Below are positions 1 to 9,537 of a stretch of DNA of 40,345 bases, piece by piece. The position numbers were made by a program, and so were the translations under genes. The notes below the pieces were generated by a model. That model saw only the letters and a program-made list of their open reading frames with translations, searched no databases and was not told the DNA's origin. The DNA lies in the NCBI GenBank assembly GCA_001931875.2, contig MSJH02000634.1:1-40345 (forward strand), given 5' to 3'. This DNA comes from Byssochlamys sp. IMV 00236. Its lineage: Eukaryota; Ascomycota; Eurotiomycetes; Eurotiales; Thermoascaceae. Numbering within the stretch: position 1 is the stretch's first letter; the number at the start of each line of letters is the position of its first letter.

Positions 1-217
1 CCCCCCCCTCTTTTCGTACATCTATGTCTTCGTATATAGCCCATGATTATTATTATAAGTTATTGCGAATTCGCGGAGTATCTTGATTTTTCTATACTGT
101 ACACCAACCTCTTACTATCAGGAAGCTTCCATCTATTATAAGCCCTATCAGCATAAAATAATGCATACAATAAACCTCCCTCTCACACGCACTACCGATC
201 ACAAAGTACATACCCAT
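1..217. other. 3' flank of the first gene
   Basis: No gene is supported here. The sequence is AT-rich and lies downstream of the minus-strand gene that ends at 218, so it is most likely its 3' UTR and terminator region. The plus-strand frame that opens here runs antisense into that gene and looks like a shadow. Confidence 0.5.
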
Positions 218-763
218 CTACGACCTCCTCACATCCTCCACCCCCATAGGCTTCCTCCCTGCCCCTTCCACATTCCTCTTCTTCTCCTCCTCCGACAAGT
301 TCGGATCATTCTTAACCGCCGCCTCCGTCGTCGACGGCTCTTCCTCCGCACGTGTCTCGCTCGCTTGATCCCGATTCCTCCCGCTGACTGGAGACTGCAC
401 GGAGCGCGTATCTGCCGTGTCTGACGACCGGCCCTTTTCGCCGCGAGAAATATTGATGCGTTGCGCTTCGGGAGAGCTGGATTGTGGGTTGCGGACGTTG
501 GAGGATGTGCCGGGGGTGATGGCTTCGGGGTCGAAGTTGGTGGTGTGGGATTTGTTGCGTGTTGCTAGCAGGGTTTGAATGTCATTAGTACAGTTCTCTT
601 GTTTTGTATGATGATAGTGCGAGGATTGGGGAGGGATCCATGTATGGATCAGGATAGGATTATTTTATAGATATGTATGCATGTACGTACCCTGTGCTCG
701 TTGAGCGAGCAGGACTCTCGAGAAGCCAGTTCGTGATGGTTGGAGAATCGTCCGGGGGAACAT
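218..763 (-). CDS. small hypothetical protein, possible mitochondrial presequence
   Basis: Two exons, 763-691 and 564-218, give 139 residues. The intron has a GTACGT donor, an ACTAAT-type branch site and a TAG acceptor, and the frame closes across the junction. The N-terminus (MFPRTILQPSRTGFSRVLLA) is rich in Arg, Ser and Leu without acidic residues, as in a mitochondrial presequence; targeting is inference. The rest is hydrophilic and probably disordered: a Ser/Asn/Pro stretch, then an acidic segment with EEEPSTTEAA and NLSEEEKKRN, ending GVEDVRRS. I recognise no domain and assign no function. The start is the first ATG of exon 1. The exon structure is more certain than the role. Confidence 0.6.
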
Positions 764-1824
764 CGTGAGTAGGTAGATAAGATTTATTATACACTTGCGT
801 TTTTAACTCTTGCGGACGATATATGTATGTATAAGTAAGTACTTAGTGACAAGGTAATAAAAATCGAATAGAACCCAAGTTACCGTTCTCGAATTGATAA
901 AAGGGGAACAATTCCTAAAGTAATCTACCGACGAGATAAATCACGTAGATATTTATCTTGGGTTCGTTATGATCTCATTTCAATGTCAAATGTGATTTTT
1001 AAAGGTACGGGCGAGATTAAAGGAACAGAACAGCACGCATACCTCATAGTGATGACATCGGGCCAAAATCTAGTAAATGGACTGTATGTACATAGATTTG
1101 TGGTTTTATAATAATAATAATGATAATAGAATGGATTATTTGGAAACTTGAATGAAGGGGTTTTGTCTTTTATTTTTGATACTTATCTTATGGATTTGTT
1201 TAGGGCACGTGGAAAGATTGTCTCTGTCAAGTCAGTGCAAGATATATCAACTACCTTTGGTAGAATGGAGAGACCGATGATTGCACGTGGCGAAATACAT
1301 GTACAGAGATAACCATGTCTAGAAATGTAGTTTTTGCTAGCTAGGCAGCGAGTAATTGTAGTGTTCGACGGTCAGCCTTGTAGGGCGGCTATGGTAAGTA
1401 TGTAAGAGCGCGATCCATCCTCGATCCATGCTGGATACTGGCACGATTCAATCCATCTATCAAGCTTGGACACTAGACCGGATAATGTGATAATAATCCA
1501 TTTGGTGTATTTTTTGGGTCCTTCTCAATTGATTCCATACCACCTTAATTGCCTTCTCGCAGTGCAGACCCAGCATATAATTCAATGCTTAATCCATTCA
1601 TACCCTGTCAAGACAACCAAAAAATGCTACATAATAGAAATACAAAGGATCATTTTGGCTGCTGTGTCTAAAAAAAAGGTTCCTCTGCCGCCCCTATACT
1701 TCTGAATATCGTGAACTTGGGGGGGTATCAATTGAGCTCGTGTCTATACCCACTTCTAGACCTCTTCAAAAGCAAGATGTCTATCACTGTTTCATCCATG
1801 CCTGTGTTAGTAGTTTCCAGCAAC
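764..1824. other. intergenic, AT-rich
   Basis: The left part is the promoter side of the small minus-strand gene and the right part is the 3' side of the carrier gene. It holds a TAA/TAATGA-type simple run near 1107-1130 and TATG-like runs near 818-840. The 79-codon plus-strand frame at 1466-1705 has no recognisable content. I see no gene or RNA. Confidence 0.5.
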
Positions 1825-3078
1825 TTATTCGTTGCGAATCTTTCTGAAGAAGTCCATGACACCGGTGAAGACCACCAGGAGGATACCACCACCAGGACCC
1901 AGTCGGAGAACCTTGGGGATGAATCCCTTGTAAAGGGCACCGAATCCCTCCTCCTTCATGACGGTTGCAACGGCAGGCCAGGCCCAGTTGTACTTGGGAA
2001 CGACACCAGCGACCTTGGGAGAGTTCTGGATGCGCGACTTGACAACGTCCATGGGGGTGTTGACAACGGTACCGGCGATACCACCGATGGTACCGGCAAG
2101 CAGGTCGTTACGAGTCTGCTGTGACTTGTTGCCGGGCTCGGCCGGAGGAAGCTGAGCGCGGACCTGGAAGATACAGCCGAAGTAACCACCGTTCCACAGG
2201 ATGTGGCGCCACAGAGTGGACTCCAGACCATTGTACAGCGCCAGAGGACCCTCAGCCTGGACGATCTTCTTCACGACGTCCAGCATGCCGTTGTACTTGC
2301 CAGCAGAAGCCCTGTCCTGCAGACGAATCTTGACCAGCTCGAAAGGAACGACGACAAAGGCCTCCGTAGCACCGGCAGTGGCACCGGTCAGAACGGAGAG
2401 CGCCTGGTTCTGCTTCTGGACGCCGAACAAGTTACGGTAGAAAGAACCCCAGCTGTCGTTGGCAGCGAACTTGGTCGCACGCTTGGGTGCCTCCATCAGG
2501 ATAGGGGCGCTGATACCACGGTACAGACGGGAGAAACTTCACTTGGCGTTCAGTATGGGGCCGATGTCAAGCTGCGATTGTAAACGGGAATCACGCACCC
2601 TTCGTTCTTGATGATCTTCCGGAAGCAGTCGAACATGCCATTGTAGCTATCCTCACCAGCGACGGCGACGCCCTTCTGCAGCTGACTATCCTCGTAGCTC
2701 CATTAGCTTGCCATGTCCACCCGCGGAGGATCCGCATAATGGGTCGAATCCCAACGCAACCGGAGAGAGAGAAAGCCTTACACTCTCGTCTTGACAACAT
2801 CCAATGGGTACCTGGATACCACTCAATTGTTAATCATCCATAATACTCCTAGAACTCCCGCGCCCTCGTTGAGGCCCTATCTGGAACAGGGCACGTACAT
2901 CACCAAGATCTGTCATCACATCATCAGTCAATCAATCAATCAGCTCAGTCGCACCATTACCGGGCGTAGCAGCGACGCAATGGCACTGCAACTCACTCAC
3001 CTCAGACACACCAGCCACCGCACCAGCGGCGAACTGGTATTGGAAGGGCAATGGCTTCTGGTCCTTGGCCGCAGACAT
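1825..3078 (-). CDS. odc1: mitochondrial 2-oxodicarboxylate carrier (Odc1/Odc2 type)
   Basis: An inner-membrane antiporter of the mitochondrial carrier family; the ODC branch exchanges 2-oxoadipate and 2-oxoglutarate across the membrane (family knowledge). Five exons (3078-3001, 2909-2899, 2811-2782, 2685-2599, 2536-1825) give 305 residues, normal for the family. The three repeats each carry the carrier signature: YPLDVVKTR (about residues 31-39), VPFELVKIRLQD and TPMDVVKSRIQN. RGISAPILMEAPKRATKF after the first repeat resembles ODC carriers, but substrate assignment is by resemblance only. The N-terminus MSAAKDQKPLPFQYQFAAGA comes from the first ATG. Exon 2 is only 11 nt, yet it is needed to restore ILVMYPLD across the first carrier motif. 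A CT-rich tract lies upstream. Confidence 0.85.
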
Positions 3079-3863
3079 CTTGATTGTATTATTGAGTCAC
3101 GGTATCTACCTCGGTACGGAACGACGGATATTCAAACGACGACCACAGCTCGTCCCAGTCAACCTGAAAACAAGAGACACGCACGAGAACCCAGCAAGAG
3201 CGGAGAGTGAGAGTTGGAGCTGAAGCTGGAGCTAGAGCACGCGAGACAGACAGGGAGAGAGAGATAGAGAGAGAGAGAGAGGAGGGAGAGTGGGTTGAAC
3301 GATGAACCGAAGTGCGGAGGTCTCAGACGAACCGGAACGAAAGGCGGTATGGTAATTTTGCCCTTTCTGCGCGGTAAACTTACCGTCCGCGTGTTTGTCA
3401 CATACGCTTACTCCAAGCCCCACGGGGTGAAACGGATGTATTTTTCAACCTGTCGTTGTTTATTATTACAGTCTCTGCCATTGGAGGATAAGTCTAGGTG
3501 AGAATTATCCTTAATTTTTTTTGTTCCTTTTTTCTTTTTCAGAGTCTGATTGATAATAGGATATACGAACCTAGCTGTCAGGTTTTCTCAGAACGTTACT
3601 TACTCCATTGTGGATATTCTAACAGGATAAACGCAAGTCCGGCTGCGGGGAAAAAGCCATCGTCTTAACTCCGGTGTATACATTCGGATCTCCGCCAAGC
3701 ATCCTGTGTGGGACTTGAGTTGAGCTCTACCTAATGTGCTATCTGCTCGAAAGGAGGTAGATGACATTGTCCATTCGTGAATTCGTTTTCTAATCTATAT
3801 GCTCATGACCCATGCAGATGCTATATTCATAATGGAAATAAGTAAACAAAAAGAGAATCGCTC
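3079..3863. promoter_or_regulatory. carrier promoter and 3' flank of the Cys-rich gene
   Basis: On the carrier's strand a long CT-rich tract (GA on the plus strand, about 3238-3297) sits roughly 160-220 nt before the ATG, a common feature of filamentous fungal core promoters and leaders. The remainder, to 3863, is the 3' flank of the next minus-strand gene. Frames of 60-80 codons here are low-complexity or antisense. No further gene is seen. Confidence 0.5.
3238..3297. repeat. GA/CT-rich simple repeat
   Basis: A purine tract made of GACA, GAGA and GATA units, with an uninterrupted (GA) core near 3268-3281, lies in the leader/promoter of the carrier gene. It is directly visible; the regulatory role is inference. 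Confidence 0.7.
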
Positions 3864-5284
3864 TCAGAGGAGCATGCCAAGACATAACACAGCTAGCAAG
3901 AAGAGCTTCAGATATATCGATTCGATGCCCATAAGACTTCCACTATTAGGAGCGACTGTCTGCTGCGGCTGTGCCTTTGGAACAGAGCCCGTGGCAGATG
4001 ATCCTGCCGTCGCCATACAGCTTGTTCCACAGGCGAAGCCCGTCGGGCAACATCCGCCGCCTGCAGTATCTGCGCAGCTGAACCAGCCGCTTGCACAGCG
4101 AGCTACCCCAGTGCCGCCGCTTGATGCTGCAGTGCCGGTAGTGCTGCCCGCAGGGACAACAATGGTACGGCCGTCTGATGTAAAAGTCGAGCTGGATGTG
4201 ATCGGACAAGAAGTGGTGTCGCAGTTCCGGCCAGTACGACAGCATCCACCATGATAAACAGCAGAGCAAGCATAGAACCCCGTGGGGCAGACGGAGCCGC
4301 TGGTGATGCTAGTAGTAGTACTGCTGGATTCTTCCGTGGTGAAGGTAGACACGCTCGTCGGACGAGCTGGAGGAATGAGTCCTCCTGTTGTCTCTGAAGA
4401 AGCGGTACTCGTAGAACTAGTGGTTTGGACAGGCGACGGAGTAGAGGTCGAATAAGGCCTTGTAACAGTCGGGTGGATTGTCACCGTCACGGTGGCTATA
4501 TAAGCACCTGCATTGGATTAGTAACTGTTGCTATGCCTGGGCCATACAGAAAGCAAAACTTACAGCCACTGTTGACGCACTCATAGCCTGGAATACAGCA
4601 TCCTCCTCCGGGGTTGCTCGGACAGCTGCTGTAACCCGCGCCGCACGTTGTAACCGACCCAGAACAGCTCTGTCCCTGGGGGCAGCAGCCAACATCTCCA
4701 AGACCAGTGTCCTGTATTAATTGGCAAACTTCACCAGTGCCACAGCAGCTACTGGGCCGATTGATGGAAGTGCAGCTATGACTGCCCGCAGGACACTGGA
4801 ATGCGCGCTTCGCCAATGGGGACAGCAGATCTCTCGGAGCTGGTACATAACGCCCGATAAGATAAGGCGCACCACCGATTTGCTCGTCCGAATGGAGTGG
4901 GAAAGAGGGAAGAAAGTATGGGAGGGGCTCTGAATTATTTGCCCATGTATATGACTCAGAATTCCCTTCTTCGTAGCGGTCTTGTTCTCCCGTCGTATCA
5001 TTCAGTCCAATATTTTCAACTTCGTCGCCAAAGTACCAATATTCCGGCCAGAACTTTTCGCCTTCGTCGTCGCTCATTTTCTTAACCCCGATTACCGGTT
5101 TCGACGCCAACTTGCGAGCAACGGCATATTCGTGGAGGGTATAAGAAGTTCTATTTCCATCGTACCCATCTCGGACAGCATTGTCCGTTGATGCGGGGCC
5201 ATGACCACCAGCAACAACTAAAGCGGAATGTGGTAGTAAGGTCGAAAATGACAGAAAGGACAATGGAGCTGATAAGAGCCGCAT
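3864..5284 (-). CDS. secreted, probably GPI-anchored protein with four Cys modules
   Basis: Two exons (5284-4564, 4507-3864) give 454 residues; the split codon restores Cys in VNSGC. The N-terminus MRLLSAPLSFLSFSTLLPHS is a signal peptide and the end (KLFLLAVLCLGMLL) is a hydrophobic GPI-type tail, so a wall or plasma-membrane surface location is likely. Four modules follow the pattern C-x2-G-x3-C-x(7-8)-[GS]-C-C-x2-G-x2-C, beginning CPAGSHSC, CGAGYSSC, CPTGFYAC and CASGWFSC, with an extra half module (GCCPQGQSC) after the first. A Ser/Thr-rich linker separates modules two and three. LAKR immediately before the first module is a Kex2-type site, suggesting the acidic N-terminal part is a propeptide. 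Such modules occur in fungal surface proteins; ligand unknown. No enzyme motif is seen. Confidence 0.75.
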
Positions 5285-6325
5285 CTATGCCGTTGAAATC
5301 TGCATATTACGGTCATTGTTAGCAAAAGTAGCCCCCGATCAAGAGCTGATTGCACAGAGCTGTCAAGTCGAGCAGCGGAGAACCTACCAAACAGAGAGAG
5401 TTAAAGTTATTGCGTAGATCATAAATTATTCGAAGGAAATAGATATCAGTAAGATAAACGAACGCCAATACAATTATGACAAGGGAAAGAAAGTCGAAAA
5501 ACACAGTGGCTGAAAAAGAAAATAGCGTGGCTGCCAGAGCGCAGACAATCTCATGGTTGTTATCCCGATGGCTGGGGCAGCACACTAGAGTTGCCGGGGA
5601 TATTGTTAGCTCCCGCTTATCGACAAGTCTGCCTATGATAGATTAAGTAAAGAGCAGTGGATCTGCGATAAGAATAGAAGTCTGTTACAACACTCTTGCT
5701 GTTCCCTAGTAATCTATTTACATATAACAGCAGAATCAAGTCGACGGGGAAACATGGAAAGAATACGCTTCAGTATAGGGCCAATATCTACAGAATTGAC
5801 GGCCATAACAGCTGACGCACTGATATCAAATAAGAAGATGGCAATTCTCAAGTTGGCAAGTATCTATGTGGAATCCAAACAATGACGGGGGTATCGTCGT
5901 TAACTAGAATCAGTCGTGACAGGCGAAGGGGGAAAGTGCAGGCGGAACATGACATATGTGCACAAAGAGTACAGACGCCAACGCTTGCTATGGGGGAACA
6001 GAAAAGAAACATAATTGTGTCCTAGTGGACTTGTTGATAAGAAGATAAATCAGGCAAATCAGGCAAATCAGCGCAGGGTGGGGGTCCAAGGCAAATAGGA
6101 GGCAAGATTGGTGCTCACAAATAGGAAAATGAAGCAAGCAGGTGTATAAACAAAGGCCATAGATATAGAGACTGCAAACTGTAGCTTGCACGGGGAAGCA
6201 ATCGGGGATTTAGCCAGAGAAGATCGTTTGGAACCAAGAAGATCGCTTGCTGCGACTGCGGGGAGACACTGATTCGACTAGTGTCAGGGGTTACAGTGCA
6301 CGATGCCGGTAAGCAATAAATGAAA
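5285..6325. other. intergenic between the Cys-rich gene and bud6
   Basis: Promoter side of the Cys-rich surface protein on the left, 3' flank of bud6 on the right. It contains a short 9-bp tandem repeat (AAATCAGGC) at 6047-6070. An 88-codon hydrophobic minus-strand frame (5319-5585) begins with GTG and was not accepted as a gene. Confidence 0.5.
6047..6070. repeat. 9-bp tandem repeat (AAATCAGGC)2.7
   Basis: Two full copies and one partial copy are read directly, in the 3' flank of bud6. No function is suggested. Confidence 0.7.
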
Positions 6326-9300
6326 TTACTCACCCGCAGAGTCTGCAGGTTTGTCCTCCTTCGCAGGCTCTTCCTCGACGTGAGACTCTTCGGTGGCGAT
6401 GGTTTCAGTGGCTTCCTCGTATTTGCTGTTATCGTCGGCAGCCTCGGAGGCTTCAGTAGATTCAGGTTCGTCCGCCTTCTGTTCCGAATCGGGTTCGGTC
6501 ATTTCCTTTGTTTCTCCAGCCGCTTGGGCGGCTTCCTGTTCCATCTTTTCCATTTCGGCAGCCCGAGCCTGTTGTCTCTCCCACACCTCCTTTCTGATGC
6601 GTTCATCTTTGGCTTTGCGTAGCCTCTCGGTTTCCTCTACTCCGCCGCTCTTCTTCAACTTCCCCTCCGCAACAAAGTTGCCGAGCTCCTTCTGGAACAG
6701 TCCAATTCGGCGATCCTCCAACTCCTTCTGACGAGCCTTTTCAGCTCGCTCAATAGCTTCTAACCGGGATTCGTGGTTCGGCTGGAGTGCACGGACCTCT
6801 CCCAGCATATTATCCTTGGCTTTAACCGGGTCGACTGTTGGATGATCGAAAGCGAGGTTGCGTGAGGTACTGCGGAGGACGACACCGCCGTTGGCGGGCT
6901 GCATGCTCTGCTCCTTCGTAGCTTGTTCGACGAGCGCGAACGTCTGTGCGGCTTTCTCGAGATCATCCTGCAAGTCTGCCGCCAAGTCTTCCTGCATGGT
7001 GAGTTGGTCACGTTCCTCGCAGACAAGCTGCAGTTCCTTCTCCCAGATCTTGGTCCAGATGGGCTTCTCGCGCTTCAAGAAGTCCTGCATCTTCTTCAAT
7101 TCCTTTGTCACAGCACTGATGTCCTTGCCCACTCCTTCAAGCTGTCTCGGCAACGGTCGGACTCCTCGGGAGACTACGTCCTTACGAAGATCCTCGACGA
7201 GGTCCTGAAGATCGTCGACACGTGCGACAAGCCTCTCAGATTCGTCTGCCAGCTCTTTCTTTCCAGAGTTGACGCGACGTCGTCCTGAATCGCCCTCATA
7301 GGAGGGAACAGTCATATCAGAAGCGGTGGCCTTCACGCTGCTGGCCTTTGATCGAATCGTATTCATCGAGGCAGCGATGTCCGAGGAGAAATTGGAGTAC
7401 GTCTGGCGCAGTACCGCCAAATCACGTCGCAAGCTTTGAAGCTCAGCGAGTTGACTATTGCTACCTGGGACCGAGCCAGAGCGTCCTGCTGCAGCCTTGG
7501 GAGCCCCGGCAGATACAGACACTGAGGCAGCAGAGAGACGGGCCATTTCTTTGGCTGCTTCTAGCTGACGGTCGGAGACGCGCTGCATCATACTCTCTTG
7601 GCCGTCAAGAGCACCCTTGACGCCCTCGATCAGGCGGCGAATGTTGCCAAGACCATCATCGAAATGCTTCTTGACTTCATCGAGAGCCTCGACGTTCAAT
7701 ACTAGAACAGATCGGTCCTTCACGTCGTTTAGGTCCTCCAGTTCATGGCGTACGCCGGATACTGGATCTTGTATGTAGATCTCGGGAAGATCTGCGCCAT
7801 TGTTGTGCGTATTCCACGCGAACTTCTCGATGAAAGCTAGCTGTAGCCTGCCGATTGTCAAGCCAGCAGGGCCTTCTGGAAGAACATACTTCTTGATCTT
7901 GCTCTTGTACTGCAGAAAGAGAGTCAGCTCCTTTCCAGGGGAAGGCGATTGCTCCGGCGTGAATTGCTGAGAATGAGGGGGCGTCGAAACTGCGGAGGGT
8001 GGTTCCTTCGGAGCAGTCGGTGTCCCTAGCCTGACACTCGGGTCACTGCCAGTACTCTTGCTCGGCTCAAACGCTTCAGCCAAAGAGCTTCCTTCAGGGG
8101 GACGAGGCAAGCTTGGTAAGGGACCGCCGACAACTGAGGGGTCTCGGCTATCCAGTCCAGCCGTTGAGCGGGCTGCGTCTTCAGAGGTCTTTGCAGTCGA
8201 GCTGTCGCTAGCACCTGAAGGCTCAGGTCGAAGTCGAGACTGTCCCTCGTCGCCTTCTTCCGCGATGCTTGGGGGCGGCTGACCCTGACTACTCCTGCTG
8301 GGTGACGGTTCGTTGAGACGACTCGTTGATCGAGATTTTCCGTGGGCGTAGGAACCACGCAGACGGACAGCGTTTAATGATTCCCGGACGTCCTTCCCTC
8401 TATTTGGCAACGGCGAGTTCTGGCTTGGAAGCATTGGCACTCCGCTGGGCGACGTACCAAGGTGCTTTTGGATTTGGTACGCGGAGAATCTCCTCGATGC
8501 TCGTCTCTCGAGCTCACCACTCCGCTGTAAAGCACCTAAGGCATCGTCCTGCTTTGGAGGGGGCGGTGGCGGGGGCGCAGGGTAGGGAGGCGTATAACCC
8601 TGAGACGAAGGGGCTCGCGACTCATTTTCTGAATACGGGGTCTGGACAGGAAGGTTCTGCATGGCTGCACTGGACATAGAGGAAGATGACTCCGATGCGG
8701 TGAGCATCTTCTGCGCTTCACGCCTCGACGCCTCTCTCTCTGAATAAGGGTTCGACTGTGCAGATGATGTTCGAGGCGGCACCGGCGGCTCATCTGCAAC
8801 GGATCCATTGCTTCCAAATCGTCGACCCGGCTGTCTTCTTGGAGAAGTCGGGGCGGTCATCTCATCGTACAATTGAGACTGTGAGCTGGTGACGCTTCCG
8901 GCACTTGCCTGCCGTCCGGATGATGCCCTGCCATCGTCTCTTGTCTGCCGTGACCGCAACCTCGCCTGCTTTTTCTTCAGCCCATGGAGCAGGTTTATGA
9001 TGATATCTCGAATGCGGGGCAGGAATCGATCCAGGCTTTGGGGAGAAGCATCCTGACTGAGGGTGTCTTCGAGAATGGTTCGTAATAGGTCCGGCACGGG
9101 CCCCAGATCCGCCGTGTCTACCCCAATCGCTCCAAAGGCTCGACAGGCCAGGTTGAATTCATAGCCTAAGCGGACATAGACATCGGACACCTCGTTCTCG
9201 GAGGCCTGTTTTCGAGACCATTGTGTCAACGTCTCCAAGAGCTGCTTTGTAGCCACCAACAGGTGGGTTACGCTCTTTTCGATCTGGGAGAGTTGTTTGT

Positions 9301-9537
9301 CAGGCTGTCGACAGCAGAGGACATCCAACAAGTTAGCGGACTTCTTCCCCCAGAACGGTGCCATGGTTGGGGCGAACGCGCAGGACAGGGAAACGAGGGA
9401 CAAAGGGAGCAAGATCAATGAAAACCTACCACTGCAGTTCGGGATGGTTGTGATTTGGCCGATGCTGATGAACTGCGCGGACCAGATGTTTGGGAAGCCA
9501 TCGTGCCTCCAATGCCGCTCCCCGGGGCGGGCGACAT
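6326..9537 (-). CDS. bud6: Bud6/Aip3, actin- and formin-binding polarity factor
   Basis: Bud6 binds actin monomers and formins and promotes actin cable assembly at growth and septation sites (family knowledge). Two exons (9537-9430, 9304-6326) with a 125-nt intron (GTAGGT donor, CGACAG acceptor) give 1,028 residues. The N-terminal block after the junction (IEKSVTHLLVATKQLLETL, then VYVRLGYEFNLACRAFGA) is typical of fungal Bud6. A long Ser/Pro-rich disordered part with a poly-Pro run follows. The AIP3 domain starts near residue 495 (LTLFLQYKSKIKKYVLPEG) and continues as coiled coil, and the tail is acidic (EEATETIATEESHVEEEPAK). Oddities: a second ATG inside the intron (9364) is in frame with exon 2, and the last codons GGT GAG TAA contain a good donor sequence, so both ends could vary by splicing. 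Confidence 0.85.

Noticed and set aside
1956..2333. Several overlapping frames on both strands inside the carrier gene
   Set aside because: Shadows of the carrier exon, which has three intact carrier signatures.
5319..5585. 88-codon hydrophobic minus-strand frame
   Set aside because: Begins with GTG and lies in the leader/promoter of the Cys-rich gene. Hydrophobic content alone is weak evidence.
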